DNA from: Mesorhizobium sp. SOD10
GTDB taxonomy: Bacteria; Pseudomonadota; Alphaproteobacteria; Rhizobiales; Rhizobiaceae
Reading direction: 5' to 3'
Assembly (NCBI GenBank): GCA_000824805.1
Contig: CCNA01000006.1
Location: 558,001 to 622,000, forward strand
DNA: 64,000 bases
Part shown: piece by piece, positions 8,834 to 16,700 of the stretch
How positions within the stretch are numbered: the stretch's first letter is position 1
How the letters are laid out: the number at the start of each line of letters is the position of its first letter
Translations under genes and position numbers: made by a program
The notes under the pieces: model-generated
Told to the model about the DNA's origin: nothing
The model's database searches: none
What the model saw: only the letters and a program-made list of their open reading frames with translations

Positions 8834-9088
8834 ATGAACGTCGCTTCGGAACTGCCCGACGTGGATCCGACGGTGCAAGATATTGTTTCGTCTGCCCTTT
8901 CGAAATTTCGCGCCGGTGACACGATCTCGACCCGCGCGATGATCGACGCCGTCCGCCAATCGGACCCCGCCTGCGAGGACAGCGACGACCATCTGGTCGA
9001 GCTGATCGTCATGGCCGCCGTTGGTAAGACCATGGGTGTCGTCTTCGACCATCGCTCGCCCGACGAGCGATTGCCGCGTCTTTCCTAG
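8834..9088 (+). CDS. Small hypothetical protein, 84 aa
   Basis: The ORF has a strong ribosome site (AGGAGGAGG, 7-8 bp before the ATG) and ordinary codon use, which supports it as a real gene. The product is acidic and probably helical, with no signal peptide, membrane segment or motif I recognise (start MNVASELPDVDPTVQDIVSS). It is followed by a long palindromic repeat at 9133-9271. It diverges from the HerA-like ATPase gene, so a shared regulatory region is possible. No function is assigned. Confidence 0.7.
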   Translation: MNVASELPDVDPTVQDIVSSALSKFRAGDTISTRAMIDAVRQSDPACEDSDDHLVELIVMAAVGKTMGVVFDHRSPDERLPRLS

Positions 9089-9132
9089 GGGGCCTACGCA
9101 AGAGCGATTGCCTGCGGCTCGCCGCGCGCCAA

Positions 9133-9271
9133 GGTCTGTTGAGATTCAGGTCAGGGTGAGCCGAGAATGGCGGATTCCGAGAACCGGAGCGGAGCGTACT
9201 TAAAGTACGTGAGCACCGGACGCGCAGAAAGCCGCCGTTCGCAGGCCAGCCTCACCTGAATATCAACAGAC
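9133..9271. repeat. Long palindromic intergenic repeat (RIME-like)
   Basis: The ends form a near-perfect inverted repeat: GGTCTGTTGAGATTCAGGT at 9133-9151 pairs with ACCTGAATATCAACAGACC at 9253-9271, one mismatch. The centre holds a second palindrome (GTACTTAAAGTAC, near 9198-9210). The nested architecture resembles rhizobial intergenic mosaic elements; membership of a named family needs a search. It sits between convergent genes. Confidence 0.75.
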
Positions 9272-9274
9272 CGC

Positions 9275-9760
9275 CTAGCCTCCCAGCGGATGCGGCATAT
9301 AGCCGACAAAGCCGGCGATCTTCCAGCGGCCGCCGATTTTGCGGCAGAAATAGAGCGTCTGCCATTTGAGCCGGTCGACGCCGCCGTCGGCCTTGGCGAC
9401 CGACCCGTCGAACTTTTTGTGCAGCGCCGCACGGTCGCCGTCGACGTCGATGTCGCGCATGTTGGTGACACGGAACAACGCCTCGCGCAGCGGCTCGGCG
9501 AATTTCGTCGCCGCGGTTTCCCGGGCCTGCCGCAGCCATTCGTCGCGATAGATTTCGAGCCTTGGGAACTGCAGCCGCCAGGCATCGGCGTTGGGTAGGA
9601 AATGCGCATGCATGCCGAAGAAGCTTTCGGCGATGAAATCGTCCTCGACCATCGACCAGTCCTGTCCGAGGAAGGCATCGATGTCGCGCCGCACCAGCAT
9701 CTCCCACAGCGCGTGACGGTCGGCGTCGCCTTCCGGGAACGGGTTCTTGTCGAAGGTCAT
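9275..9760 (-). CDS. NTF2-like (SnoaL-type) fold protein
   Basis: This 161-residue cytoplasmic protein has the pattern of the NTF2-like superfamily: a helical N-terminus (DADRHALWEMLVRRDIDAFL), then strands ending in LKWQTLYFCRKIGGRWKIAGF, the usual C-terminal strand pair. Members are small-molecule enzymes or binding proteins, and no catalytic residue can be fixed here. The ATG at 9760 is preceded by GGGGAGATCC. It diverges from the RidA gene, and the two share a 189-bp region with four GCAACAT motifs, so co-regulation is plausible. Confidence 0.7.
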   Translation of the reverse strand: MTFDKNPFPEGDADRHALWEMLVRRDIDAFLGQDWSMVEDDFIAESFFGMHAHFLPNADAWRLQFPRLEIYRDEWLRQARETAATKFAEPLREALFRVTNMRDIDVDGDRAALHKKFDGSVAKADGGVDRLKWQTLYFCRKIGGRWKIAGFVGYMPHPLGG

Positions 9761-9797
9761 GCAGGATCTCCCCTCACCTCTGCGCCGCCGGACGGAG

Positions 9798-9866
9798 GCA
9801 ACATCGAGCGCAACATGCTCACGCTTTTGTAATAAAGCAACATGGATTTAGAAAAAATGTTGCTTT
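9798..9866. promoter_or_regulatory. Operator-like cluster of GCAACAT motifs
   Basis: GCAACAT occurs at 9798-9804, 9810-9816 and 9837-9843, and inverted (ATGTTGC) at 9857-9863. The last two extend to a perfect 10-bp inverted repeat AAAGCAACAT/ATGTTGCTTT (9834-9843 and 9857-9866). The cluster lies in the divergent promoter region of the NTF2-like and RidA genes, upstream of the start chosen for RidA. No regulator for it can be named. Confidence 0.6.
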
Positions 9867-9949
9867 CCGACATCGGCTCTAGGAGGATCGCGCCGACAGG
9901 CGTAGACGGCTATGAACGGTCCCGCTCAATCGCCAAGAGGAGGCTCACC

Positions 9950-10315
9950 TTGCCCAAGCAGTGCTTCGGAAAATCGCATGTTCCGCTCTCGCCCGCCGTG
10001 CGCGCCGGCGATTTCGTCTATGTTTCCGGCCAGGTGCCGGTGGGCAGCGACGGGCTTGTGGTGAAGGGTGGCATCGCCGAACAGACCGAGCAGGTGCTGC
10101 AGAACGTCAAGGCGGCGCTGGCCCTTGCCGGCTGCACCATGGACGACGTGGTGAAGACCACCGTCTGGCTGGAGGACGCGCGCGATTTCGGCATCTTCAA
10201 CACGGTCTATGCGAAGCATTTCCCGAAGGATCCGCCGGCGCGGACCACCGTCGAGTCCCGCCTCATGATCGACATCAAGATCGAGGTCGAGGCCGTCGCC
10301 TACCGGCCGGTCTGA
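9950..10315 (+). CDS. RidA family protein (enamine/imine deaminase)
   Basis: This 121-residue protein has the RidA/YjgF/YER057c core: GDFVYVSGQVPVGSDG, then EQTEQVLQNVKAALALAG, and the C-terminal signature RTTVESRLMIDIKIEVE. RidA proteins hydrolyse reactive enamines and imines formed during amino acid or amine breakdown. A longer frame opens at 9842, but a TTG at 9950 preceded by AAGAGGAGG at good spacing gives the normal family length and leaves the GCAACAT operator outside the gene. The next gene is an amidohydrolase about 97 bp downstream, suggesting a joint catabolic role. Confidence 0.88.
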   Translation: MPKQCFGKSHVPLSPAVRAGDFVYVSGQVPVGSDGLVVKGGIAEQTEQVLQNVKAALALAGCTMDDVVKTTVWLEDARDFGIFNTVYAKHFPKDPPARTTVESRLMIDIKIEVEAVAYRPV

Positions 10316-10400
10316 TCGCCCGGTCGGATCGCCCGGTCGGATCGCTTGCGGCAATTCCAGGAAAAGTGCTTAGCGGTTTTCCGTCCGTGAACCAAACAAA
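10314..10400. repeat. Tandem 13-mer and decayed GCAATTCC-type repeat
   Basis: Two copies of GATCGCCCGGTCG follow the RidA stop. Next, from 10351, comes GCAATTCCAGGAAAAGTG, the left arm of an intergenic repeat that is seen with both arms at 30709-30751. The right arm here is degenerate (CCGTCCGTGAACC). Confidence 0.6.
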
Positions 10401-10412
10401 TGGAGGGCACCG

Positions 10413-11651
10413 ATGCAGTTCGATCTCCTGATCAAGGGCGGGCGCGTCATCGATCCCGCATCGGGCCTGGACGGGCAACGCGACGTCGCCATCGCCGACG
10501 GCCGCGTCGCCGCGATCGAGGCCGCCATCGACGCCGAAGCGGCGGGTGAAGTGGTCGATGCCAGGGACTGCATCGTCACGCCCGGCCTCATCGACCTGCA
10601 CAGCCACGTCTATTGGGGCGGCACCTCGCTCGGCGTCGATGCCGATCGGCTCGCCGCCAAGAGCGGCACCACCACCTTCATTGATGCCGGCAGCGCCGGC
10701 GCCGGCAATTTCCTGGGCTTCCGACGCCACGTCATCGAGCCCTCGAAGGTGCGCATCCTGGCTTACGTCAACATCTCCTTCGCCGGCATATTCGGATTCT
10801 CAAACACCGTGTCGGTCGGCGAATGCAGCGACCTCAGGCTTTGCGAGCCGCGTGAGACGGTTGCCGCGGTGCGCGAGCACGCCGACGTGGTCGTGGGCGT
10901 GAAAGTCCGCTCCGGCAAGCATGCCGGCGGGACCAGCGGCATCGCCCCGGTCGATCTCGCGCTCGAAGCCGCCGACAAGGTCGGTCTGCCGCTGATGGCG
11001 CATATCGACGAGCCTCCGCCCGGCCGCTCGGAAGTGCTGCCGAGGCTGCGACGCGGCGACATCCTCACCCATTGCTTCCGACCTTTCCCCAACGCGCCGG
11101 TCTTCGCCTCCGGTGCGGTGCGGCCGGACATGCGCCTCGCCCGCGAGCGCGGCGTCATCTTCGACATCGGCCACGGCATGGGCTCCTTCGACTTCGAGGT
11201 GGCGAAGGCGATGCTCGCCGAGGGCCTGGCGCCCGACGTCATCTCGAGCGACGTGCATCTCTACTGCGTGGACGGCCCGGCCTTCGATGTATTGGTCTGC
11301 ATGTCGAAGCTCATGGCGCTCGGCATGCCGCTGCTCGAGGTGCTGCGGGCGGCGACGCAGCGGCCGGCAGAGGCGATCGCCAGGCCGGAACTCGGCACGC
11401 TGAAGGTCGGCGGCATCGGCGACGTCGCGGTGCTGAAGCTCCAACCGGGCCGCTTCACCTTCATCGATGCCGTCGGGGCGCCGCTGGTCGCGGATCAGCG
11501 GCTGATCTCCAACGGCATCGTCATCGGCGGCAAATGGTGGCCGAACGAAGCGCCCGACCACAATGAAACCGAGGGTTTCGAGACCCATGCGCATCACACG
11601 CATGTGGATGTGGCGTCGAGGCATTTTGGCCCCTCATCGTCGTCATTCTAG
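10413..11651 (+). CDS. Amidohydrolase/deacetylase family metallohydrolase
   Basis: This 412-residue enzyme of the amidohydrolase superfamily has a TIM-barrel metal site: the HxH motif DLHSHV (about residue 66), a probable carboxylated lysine in GVKVRSG, later metal-site histidines in AHIDE and ILTHCF, and the aspartate in SSDVH. The N-terminus (FDLLIKGGRVIDPASGL) is typical of dihydroorotase/deacetylase-like members. Substrate is not determined; cyclic amides or N-acyl compounds are usual. A TGGAGGG ribosome site precedes the ATG. The stop codon lies inside the left arm of a palindromic repeat, so the last few residues (GPSSSSF) may be repeat-derived. Confidence 0.85.
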   Translation: MQFDLLIKGGRVIDPASGLDGQRDVAIADGRVAAIEAAIDAEAAGEVVDARDCIVTPGLIDLHSHVYWGGTSLGVDADRLAAKSGTTTFIDAGSAGAGNFLGFRRHVIEPSKVRILAYVNISFAGIFGFSNTVSVGECSDLRLCEPRETVAAVREHADVVVGVKVRSGKHAGGTSGIAPVDLALEAADKVGLPLMAHIDEPPPGRSEVLPRLRRGDILTHCFRPFPNAPVFASGAVRPDMRLARERGVIFDIGHGMGSFDFEVAKAMLAEGLAPDVISSDVHLYCVDGPAFDVLVCMSKLMALGMPLLEVLRAATQRPAEAIARPELGTLKVGGIGDVAVLKLQPGRFTFIDAVGAPLVADQRLISNGIVIGGKWWPNEAPDHNETEGFETHAHHTHVDVASRHFGPSSSSF

Positions 11652-11853
11652 GGCGGAGCGAGCGAAGCGGAGCGCAGACCCTAGAATCCATGCCGTGACT
11701 ATCGCCGAAGAATGCGGTGGTGCAGAAGGAGGCTTGAAACGATCCCCGCACAAGAAGCCCGGTCTGGTCCGCTTGCGGACGCCACGAATGTCACGGCATG
11801 GATCCTAGGGTCTGCGCGCGTCGCTTCGCTCCTTGCTCCGCCCTAGGATGACG
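11641..11853. repeat. MITE-like element with ~60-bp terminal inverted repeats
   Basis: The left arm 11641-11699 (from CGTCATTCTAGGGCGGAGCG to CCATGCCGTGAC) is complementary, with a few mismatches and a 5-nt length difference, to the right arm 11790-11853 (GTCACGGCATGGATCCTAGG to CCCTAGGATGACG). About 90 bp of non-coding sequence separates them. The left arm contains the amidohydrolase stop codon, and the right arm ends 5 bp before the monooxygenase stop. Confidence 0.8.
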
Positions 11854-11857
11854 AACG

Positions 11858-13648
11858 CTAGGTTCGCGCATTACTCGGCTCGCCGTAAACCGGCGTGGCA
11901 ATCCCTTCCATGCGCGCCTTGAGCTGCAGCGCAACGAACTTCGAATAGAACCTCGACAGCGCCAGATTGCCGCCATGGAACCACAGCGCCTCCTGGGCCG
12001 TCGGTTTCCACATATTGCGCAGTTCGCCCTGCCACGGACCCGGATCGCCCTTCACGCCGGAGCCGAGGCCCCAGCATGGACCGACCTTGTCGGCGACCTC
12101 GCGCGAGACGATTGCCGCAACCGTCTCGTTCATCGACTGGTAGCCGGTGCAGCAGACGATCGCATCGACTTCCAATTCGCTGCCGTCATCGAACAGGATG
12201 CCGTCCGGTGTCAGCGACTTGATGCCGACGCCGCTTTTGACCTTGATCTCGCCGTTCAGGATCAGCTCGCAGGCGCCGACATCGATGTAATAGCCGGAGC
12301 CTGTCCGGTAGGCCTTCATCAACAGCCCGGTTTCGTCCTCGCCGAAGTCGATGGCAAAGCCGCTGTCGCTGAGCCGCTTGTAGAAATCCGCGTCGCGCTC
12401 GCGGATCACATCATAGAGCGCGCGCTGGCCCTTGGGCACCAGCGCGAAGGGCGTCGAGGCGACGATCATATCGGCCTTGTCGGTGGTGATGCCGCGCGCC
12501 AGGGCCTTCTCGGAGAAGATCTCGAACCCGACCTCCATCAGCGTGTCGGACTTTACCACCGTCGTCGGCGAGCGCTGGACCATGGTGACCTTGGCGCCGG
12601 CTTCCCAGAGGTCGACGCTGACATCGTGGCCTGAGCTTGCCGCGCCGATGACGGCGACGCGCTTGCCGCGGAATTTTTCGCCGGTCGAATATTGGCTGGA
12701 ATGCAGGAGCTCGCCCTTGAAGCTGTCTTTGCCCGCGAGCTCGATCTGCCGTGGCGGCCCGTAGGCGCCGGTCGCGAAGACGATATGCTTCGGCTTCAGC
12801 GTGATGCGTTGGCCGACCCGGTCGACCACCACGGTCCAGACCTTTTCGGCCTCGTCATAGGCGGCGCTGATGCATTTGGTGGCGACCCAATAGTTCAGCT
12901 CCATGACGCGGGTATACATTTCCAGCCAGTCGCCCATCTTGTCCTTGGGCGTGAAGACCGGCCAGTTTTCCGGGAACGGAATATAGGGCAGATGGTCGTA
13001 CCAGACCGGATCGTGCAGCACGAGCGAGCGGTAGCGGTTGCGCCAGGAATCGCCGGCCCGCGCATTCTTTTCGATGATGAGCGCGGGAACGCCGAGCTGC
13101 CGCAGCCGGGCGCCAAGCATGATGCCGCCCTGGCCGCCGCCGATCACCAGGCAATAGGGCTGCTCATGCACGCCGAGATCGCGCGTCTCGCGCGCCCGTG
13201 CTTCCGCCCAGGTCTCGCGCTCGGGATCGGCCTTGTGGCGTATGCCGAGCGGCCGCGCCGGGCCCTTCCGCTCCTCGAATCCCTTGAGCTCGCTCATCGC
13301 GGTGAACAGCGTGCGGCAGCGGCCGTCCTTGAGTCGCAGGATGCCCTCGCCGCGCGCCACCGCCGTCTCGAATGTGAACCAGGCCTCGATAATGCCGTCG
13401 TCGACGCCCGGCTCTCCGGTCAGATGCCAGTGCGACGGCTGCGTCGAAGACAGCGTCGCCTTCAGCATCTCGCGGATCGCGGCCTGTCCCTCCATGGTCT
13501 TGATGTTCCAGGTGAAGGTCAAAAGATCGCGCCAATAGCCATCCTCCGCGAAGAGGTTCGTGGCCGCCTCGATATCGCCGGCCTCGAGCGCCCGGCCGAA
13601 AGCGCCGAGCCAGGTGGCCGCCTGTTGCGATGGTGCGATGTCGAGCAT
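11858..13648 (-). CDS. Flavin-containing NAD(P)H monooxygenase with N-terminal NTF2-like domain
   Basis: This 596-residue protein has an N-terminal NTF2-like segment (about 1-130), an FAD-binding Rossmann motif VIGGGQGG (about 168-175), the FMO/Baeyer-Villiger fingerprint FKGELLHSSQY (310-320) and an NADPH-binding motif VIGAASSG (333-340). It should use NADPH and O2 to oxygenate a nucleophilic N or S atom or a ketone; the substrate is unknown. The ATG at 13648 is preferred over upstream starts because it begins the conserved domain. It lies downstream of the RpiR-type regulator on the same strand, separated by a hairpin repeat, and next to transport and amidase genes suggesting a common catabolic pathway. 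Confidence 0.85.
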   Translation of the reverse strand: MLDIAPSQQAATWLGAFGRALEAGDIEAATNLFAEDGYWRDLLTFTWNIKTMEGQAAIREMLKATLSSTQPSHWHLTGEPGVDDGIIEAWFTFETAVARGEGILRLKDGRCRTLFTAMSELKGFEERKGPARPLGIRHKADPERETWAEARARETRDLGVHEQPYCLVIGGGQGGIMLGARLRQLGVPALIIEKNARAGDSWRNRYRSLVLHDPVWYDHLPYIPFPENWPVFTPKDKMGDWLEMYTRVMELNYWVATKCISAAYDEAEKVWTVVVDRVGQRITLKPKHIVFATGAYGPPRQIELAGKDSFKGELLHSSQYSTGEKFRGKRVAVIGAASSGHDVSVDLWEAGAKVTMVQRSPTTVVKSDTLMEVGFEIFSEKALARGITTDKADMIVASTPFALVPKGQRALYDVIRERDADFYKRLSDSGFAIDFGEDETGLLMKAYRTGSGYYIDVGACELILNGEIKVKSGVGIKSLTPDGILFDDGSELEVDAIVCCTGYQSMNETVAAIVSREVADKVGPCWGLGSGVKGDPGPWQGELRNMWKPTAQEALWFHGGNLALSRFYSKFVALQLKARMEGIATPVYGEPSNART

Positions 13649-13700
13649 TTGTTCTTGGTTCCTTTTTTCAGTTCGAATTCCTTGGCGGCGGCGCCTCAGC

Positions 13701-13729
13701 CTTCCTTCTCCCACAAGGGGAGAAGGAAG
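13701..13729. repeat. Hairpin repeat CTTCCTTCTCCC-ACAA-GGGGAGAAGGAAG
   Basis: A 12-bp inverted repeat with a four-base spacer lies between the RpiR-type regulator and the monooxygenase. Similar sequence occurs at 19100-19220 and 53091-53245. It could act as a transcription attenuator; there is no U-tract. Confidence 0.7.
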
Positions 13730-13737
13730 AACCCGTC

Positions 13738-14685
13738 TCAATCCCCGAGCGGTTCCATCTCCTTGCCTGTCCGATGGATCTGGGCGTTGTACTTGATCCG
13801 GCGCACGGTCTCGCGCGCCGGGCCGTCGATCCTGTAGGCGGTCGCCACCGCCAGCAGATCGATGGCCGCGAGGAATGCGTAGCGCGAAGCGGTCGGCTTC
13901 AGCGTGTCGGGATATTCCGGAACCGCCATCGTCAGTCGCACGTCACAGACGCGTGTCAACTCGGTGTCGGGCGCCGTCACGCAGATCGCGTCGGCGCGGT
14001 AATGCTTGGCGAGTTCCACCGCCTCGATCACTTCGCGCGTGCGGCCGGTTGCCGAGATCGCGATGACCAGATCGCCGGGCTTCAGCGTCGAAGCGGTCAT
14101 GCGCATCAAATAGGGATCGCATTGCGCGCTGATTGTGATGCCGTAGCGGAACAGGCGGTATTGCGTTTCCTGGGCCAGCGCCGACGAACTGCCGCCGAGG
14201 CCGAACACCGTCACCTGCCGCGCCTTGGCGATCAGTTCCGCCGCTTTCTGCAATTGTCCCGGATCGATCTGCCGCTCCGCCTCCTGCAGCGCCCGCCGCG
14301 CCTCGCCGAACACGGCGTTCCAGAACGGCATGCCGCTATCGCTGTTTACGGGTTGCGGCTTGGTGGCAAGATAGAGCGCGCCGACGACCAGGCTCTGCGC
14401 CAGCTTCAGCTTGAAGTCACGCACGCCCTCGCAGCCGATGGCGCGGCAGAAGCGGGTGACCGTCGGCTCGCTGACCCCGGCGCGCTGGGCAAGCGCGGCA
14501 TTGGAAGCGTCGACCGCATATTTGACATCATCGAGCACGACATCGGCGACGCGGCGCTCGGCCGGCCGCAGCTCCGCATAGCTGTCCTTCACCTGCGAGA
14601 TGATATCGGGAATGCGCCTGACATGGTCATGCCGGTCGCCATCCTCATCGGTCATTCGCAACGCCTGGCTGTCGGCTTCGGTCAT
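13738..14685 (-). CDS. MurR/RpiR family transcriptional regulator
   Basis: This 315-residue protein has an N-terminal HTH_6 domain (ALAQRAGVSEPTVTRFCRAI, about residues 64-83) and a C-terminal SIS sugar-phosphate-binding domain (VFGLGGSSSALAQE; VIAISATGRTREVIEAVELA). Members sense phosphorylated metabolites. It diverges from the ABC transporter operon starting at 14961; the 275-bp space holds two similar 15-bp motifs likely to be its operators. The same strand continues into the monooxygenase gene, so the regulator probably controls both directions. The start used has no strong ribosome site; MTDEDG ten codons downstream is an alternative. Confidence 0.9.
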   Translation of the reverse strand: MTEADSQALRMTDEDGDRHDHVRRIPDIISQVKDSYAELRPAERRVADVVLDDVKYAVDASNAALAQRAGVSEPTVTRFCRAIGCEGVRDFKLKLAQSLVVGALYLATKPQPVNSDSGMPFWNAVFGEARRALQEAERQIDPGQLQKAAELIAKARQVTVFGLGGSSSALAQETQYRLFRYGITISAQCDPYLMRMTASTLKPGDLVIAISATGRTREVIEAVELAKHYRADAICVTAPDTELTRVCDVRLTMAVPEYPDTLKPTASRYAFLAAIDLLAVATAYRIDGPARETVRRIKYNAQIHRTGKEMEPLGD

Positions 14686-14771
14686 TGGCCAGTCCTCCCC
14701 AGCCCGCTTCGGGACCTGTCATCTTCGCGATTATCGGCCCGCTGACCATAGGCAATCAACCGGTACGAGTA

Positions 14772-14786
14772 TGTAGGAAAGTAACA
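14772..14786. promoter_or_regulatory. Putative RpiR-type operator 1
   Basis: TGTAGGAAAGTAACA resembles the TGTA-N7-TACA-like boxes of HexR/RpiR regulators and is repeated with few changes at 14885-14899. It lies between the divergent regulator and transporter genes. Confidence 0.5.
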
Positions 14787-14884
14787 CGCACTGCAAGCGA
14801 TCATAAAACCGATAAAAACCAGACGCTTAGATAAGAGCTGATTGAAGCTGATTGCTTGTGAGGTCTGCCGCCGCTTGACAGTAA

Positions 14885-14899
14885 AGTAGGATAGTTACA
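14885..14899. promoter_or_regulatory. Putative RpiR-type operator 2
   Basis: AGTAGGATAGTTACA is a second copy of the 14772 motif. It sits next to a TTGACA hexamer (14875-14880) that could be the -35 element of the ABC transporter operon, so binding here would block that promoter. Confidence 0.5.
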
Positions 14900-14960
14900 G
14901 ACTGATTTCGGGGACAGATGGGCCTTCCGGCAACGCATCGCGCAGTCTCCGAGGGGGAGC

Positions 14961-15794
14961 ATGAGTACGGCAAGCGCAAGAACGCCGAAGCTCGGCGTGC
15001 AGGCAGCGACGAAGGTCTATCAGACGGGCTCCGGCGACCTTCTGGCGCTGGATCGCTGCAGCCTCGATGTGCACTCCAACGAGATCGTTTCGATCGTCGG
15101 TCCCTCCGGCTGCGGCAAGACCACGCTGTTGTGGTCGATGTCGGGCCTGCATCGCCTGACGGCCGGCTCCATTCTGCTCGACGGCAAGGAGATCACCGGC
15201 CCGCGCCCGGAGATCGGCATCGTCTTCCAGGAAGCGAACCTTTTGCCCTGGCGCAACCTCGACGCCAACATCAACTTCCCCTTCGAGATCAAGGGCGAGA
15301 AGCCCGATCGCGCCTGGATCGCGCATCTGCTCAACCGCGTCGGGCTCGACGGTTTCGGCGGCAAGTTCCCGCGCGAGCTTTCCGGCGGCATGCAGCAGCG
15401 CGCCGCGATCGTGCGCGCGCTGGCGCTGAAGCCTTCGGTGCTGCTGATGGACGAGCCCTTCGGCGCGCTCGACAGCTTCACCCGCGAGGAGATGAACCGC
15501 CTCGTCGAGGAGATCTGGCTCGACACCAAGACCACCATCGTCTTCATCACCCACAGCATCGAGGAGGCGATCTTCCTCTCCGACCGCGTGGTGGTGCTGA
15601 CCACACGTCCGGGCCGCGTCGCCAAGGTCTACGATGTGCCGTTTCCGCGGCCACGTTCGCTGGAGATCATGGCGACCAAAGAGGTCTTCGACCTGACCAA
15701 CAAGATCAAGATGGACATCGTCGGCGAGCGCCGGCCGAAGGCCCAGGAACAGCCGGAGCATAAGAGCGCTGAAATCGTGAGGATCAGGCCGTGA
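14961..15794 (+). CDS. NitT/TauT-type ABC transporter ATP-binding protein
   Basis: This 277-residue ATPase has Walker A GPSGCGKTTL (about residue 48), signature LSGGMQQRAAIVRAL, Walker B VLLMDEPFGALD and switch His ITHSIEEA, with the Q-loop VFQEANLLPWR typical of the TauB/SsuB/NrtD branch. These systems import sulfonates, nitrate, or pyrimidine- and amide-like organics. A GAGGGGGAGC ribosome site precedes the ATG. It overlaps the permease gene by 4 bp. The following genes (binding protein, oxidoreductase, amidase) suggest uptake of an amide or N-containing organic compound. Confidence 0.93.
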   Translation: MSTASARTPKLGVQAATKVYQTGSGDLLALDRCSLDVHSNEIVSIVGPSGCGKTTLLWSMSGLHRLTAGSILLDGKEITGPRPEIGIVFQEANLLPWRNLDANINFPFEIKGEKPDRAWIAHLLNRVGLDGFGGKFPRELSGGMQQRAAIVRALALKPSVLLMDEPFGALDSFTREEMNRLVEEIWLDTKTTIVFITHSIEEAIFLSDRVVVLTTRPGRVAKVYDVPFPRPRSLEIMATKEVFDLTNKIKMDIVGERRPKAQEQPEHKSAEIVRIRP

Positions 15795-16639
15795 GCGGGG
15801 GCGACGCCATTCCGGAATTCTCGAAGGCCAAATCGGGAGATGGGCAGGACGTCAGCCTGACCAACCTGTCGGCCTTTTCCAGCGGCCCCGGCATCAAGTC
15901 CGGCGCCGAGGTGGCGGCTATCCTCGCTGTTGCCGTGGTAATCATCGGCGGCATCGAGCTGGCGCTGCGTATCCTCCACGTGCCGCAATACATCATGCCG
16001 CCGCCGAGCTCGATCGTTTACGCCTTGTTCGACGAGTTCCCGCTGATCGCCCCGCATCTCGGCTATACGCTGGTCGAGCTTGTCTCGGGCTTCGCCATCG
16101 GCGCCGTCGTCGGCCTGGTGATGGCGGCGGTGATCACGCAGTTCCCCTTCGCCGAGAAAATCGTCGCGCCCTACATCCTGATCCTCGTCACCACGCCGAT
16201 GCTGGCGCTGGTGCCGCTGCTCATCCTGCGCTTCGGCTTCGGCTACACGCCGCGCATCATCGCCGTGGCGCTGGCAGCGGGCCCGATGGTGATGATCAAC
16301 GCGGCCACCGGCTTCCGGCGTGTCGACAGCGCCAAGATCGCCTTGGCCCGCTCCTATGGCGCGAGCACGCTCCAGATCTTCTGGAAGATCCGCGCGCCGA
16401 TGGCGCTGCCGATGATCCTGGTCGGCCTGATGATCGGCGCGATCTTCGGCCTGCTCACTGCCGTCGGCGCCGAGATGGTCGGCGGCGGCTTCGGCCTCGG
16501 CAACCGGCTCACCTCCTACTCGTCGATGATCCAGATGCCGCAATTCTTCGCGGTGGTGCTGATCCTGTCGACGCTCGGCATCCTGATCTACGTGCTGTTC
16601 TTCCTGATCGGCAAGAAATGGGCGAGCTGGGAGACGTAA
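15791..16639 (+). CDS. NitT/TauT-type ABC transporter permease
   Basis: This 282-residue membrane protein has about six hydrophobic segments. The EAA-type cytoplasmic loop contacting the ATPase is visible as LARSYGASTLQIFWKIRAPM. A hydrophilic N-terminus of about 35 residues precedes the first segment (EVAAILAVAVVIIGGIEL). It begins inside the stop of the ATPase gene (ATGA-type overlap; GTG start), indicating coupled translation, and is followed 61 bp later by the binding-protein gene. Confidence 0.93.
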   Translation: MSGGDAIPEFSKAKSGDGQDVSLTNLSAFSSGPGIKSGAEVAAILAVAVVIIGGIELALRILHVPQYIMPPPSSIVYALFDEFPLIAPHLGYTLVELVSGFAIGAVVGLVMAAVITQFPFAEKIVAPYILILVTTPMLALVPLLILRFGFGYTPRIIAVALAAGPMVMINAATGFRRVDSAKIALARSYGASTLQIFWKIRAPMALPMILVGLMIGAIFGLLTAVGAEMVGGGFGLGNRLTSYSSMIQMPQFFAVVLILSTLGILIYVLFFLIGKKWASWET

Positions 16640-16700
16640 AGACTAAAAATGAATGCCCGGGAGGCGGGCTAAGGCAGCAATCAACAAAAAGGGGAATGCC

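Noticed and set aside
7086..9088. HerA/SIR2 or HerA/NurA defence island
   Set aside because: No nuclease, SIR2, NurA or other defence gene is adjacent; only the ATPase motif is shared.
9842..9949. Longer N-terminus for the RidA protein from the ATG at 9842
   Set aside because: It would add 36 residues absent from the family and place the GCAACAT dyad inside the gene; the TTG at 9950 has a strong ribosome site.
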